Source: an uncultured Cohaesibacter sp. (GTDB taxonomy: Bacteria > Pseudomonadota > Alphaproteobacteria > Rhizobiales > Cohaesibacteraceae). Taken from it: a stretch of DNA of 64,000 nucleotides. Within the stretch, counting starts at the first letter, position 1. Each line of letters begins with the position of its first letter. The stretch covers positions 4,480,501 through 4,544,500 of the forward strand of contig NZ_OY781114.1 in NCBI RefSeq assembly GCF_963676485.1. Reading direction: 5' to 3'. Below, one piece after another: positions 63,556 to 64,000 of this stretch. The notes beneath the pieces are model-generated. The model was not told the DNA's origin. It saw nothing but the letters and a program-made list of their open reading frames with translations, and searched no databases. A program made the translations under genes and the position numbers.

Positions 63556-64000
63556 ATGTCACGCACAAACGGCCTCTGGCTGATTGTGGGCGCCATAGGC
63601 TATTGCCTATTGCCTTGGTACGGCCTCGAAGACTCATTCTGGTCCTTCGATTGGATCGGTTCCTTCTCCGATGCCTATACTGCCCCGGCTTTGTTGCAGG
63701 TTTTCCTGTATGGCAAGGCGTATCTGCTCGCACCGGTGCTTGCAATGCTTGTCGTCGCCGGACTGTTGCTCGTGCCCATGCCCTCTGTCTCCCGGGCAAA
63801 GGCCATGGGGCTAGCCGCCTTTCTCGGATTATTCCTGACCGCCTTGCAAGGCTTAAGCGTCGTGCGTTCTGGCCCGCGTTTCTTCTCCGGTTTGTTCGAA
63901 GCGCTGGGAGGTGCTGACGGCCAACTCGGCTTTGGCGCCGGTGCTCTGGTTGCATTGCTGGCGCTCCTGTTTGTGCTGACCACATCGATTTCCTCGATGG
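63556..64000 (+). CDS. ABC transporter permease, N-terminal part (runs off the window)
   Basis: An ATG with GAGGG upstream opens a frame that stays open to the window edge (148 codons seen). The protein begins with several hydrophobic segments (GLWLIVGAIGYCLLPWYG, PVLAMLVVAGLLLV and LGLFLTALQGLSVV). Its position 103 bp after an AfuA-like binding protein makes it the AfuB-type permease, which in known systems is a long double-permease. The conserved EAA loop is beyond the window, so this rests on hydrophobicity and position. Confidence 0.75.
   Translation, partial: MSRTNGLWLIVGAIGYCLLPWYGLEDSFWSFDWIGSFSDAYTAPALLQVFLYGKAYLLAPVLAMLVVAGLLLVPMPSVSRAKAMGLAAFLGLFLTALQGLSVVRSGPRFFSGLFEALGGADGQLGFGAGALVALLALLFVLTTSISSM

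Overview
The window comes from the chromosome of a Gram-negative bacterium, most likely a marine alphaproteobacterium of the Hyphomicrobiales. A Cohaesibacter-like genome would fit the moderate GC content and the mix of TRAP, GntP and one-carbon genes, but this placement is inference from gene content, not from a marker gene. About 52 intact protein genes, one tRNA and at least five gene remnants can be supported.

Layout. (1) 1-14.6 kb is housekeeping: tRNA-Pro(TGG), a DUF192 protein, a two-domain cold-shock protein, a sirtuin, glyoxalase I, a CPA2 cation/proton antiporter, a secreted rhodanese, a membrane-anchored CoxG-like protein, a U32-family protein, two tandem saccharopine-dehydrogenase paralogues, and the tetrahydrofolate pair fhs-folD. 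(2) 14.6-18.5 kb is a decaying stretch. It holds remnants of a sarcosine oxidase gamma subunit (SoxG-like), a GH4 glycosidase and a LysR regulator, with an intact cspA and two small genes among them. (3) 19.0-26.1 kb is a complete four-carbon acid-sugar (threonate/erythronate) catabolic operon: ltnD-otnK-otnC-otnI-deoR-denD-gntP. (4) 26.6-34.3 kb holds a HIT protein, a ClbS/DfsB-like protein, and a membrane-linked AraC regulator followed by a four-gene MacAB-like ABC export system. (5) 34.9-49.3 kb is a homoprotocatechuate (3,4-dihydroxyphenylacetate) meta-cleavage island: hpaR, hpaF, hpaE, hpaG, hpaH, hpaI, a succinate-semialdehyde dehydrogenase, a TRAP transporter and a flavoprotein monooxygenase. 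It carries two unrelated ring-cleaving dioxygenases, one LigB-type and one VOC-type. (6) 49.9-58.5 kb is a cell-surface glycan cassette, visibly AT-richer, that should make a dTDP-3-amino-3,6-dideoxyhexose. It contains two unusual gene fusions. (7) 58.6-64 kb has an IS110-type transposase remnant, a hybrid histidine kinase and OmpR-type regulator pair, and divergently the start of an AfuA-like ABC importer that runs off the window.

How the genes work together. In the aromatic island, ring cleavage of homoprotocatechuate, oxidation (HpaE), isomerisation (HpaF), decarboxylation (HpaG), hydration (HpaH) and aldol cleavage (HpaI) yield pyruvate and succinic semialdehyde. The GabD-like enzyme then oxidises the latter to succinate. 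Four copies of a TTAAC-AT-GTTAA-like palindrome lie at 36024, 38329, 41650 and 48718, in front of the island's separate transcription units, and most simply mark an HpaR regulon. The gene at the normal TRAP dctP position (41310-41555) has lost its middle by an in-frame deletion, and a full-length dctP sits at the far end of the island (34912-35934). In the glycan cassette, RfbA and RfbB make dTDP-4-keto-6-deoxyglucose. A fused ketoisomerase-aminotransferase then makes the 3-amino sugar, and a NeuD-like acyltransferase and a FemAB-like GNAT are candidates for decorating it.

The most interesting items are the two analogous dioxygenases with no HpaBC hydroxylase, the mapped HpaR operators, the internally deleted dctP, the two fusions in the sugar cassette, and the run of pseudogenes. 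No CRISPR array, prophage or intact insertion sequence was seen.
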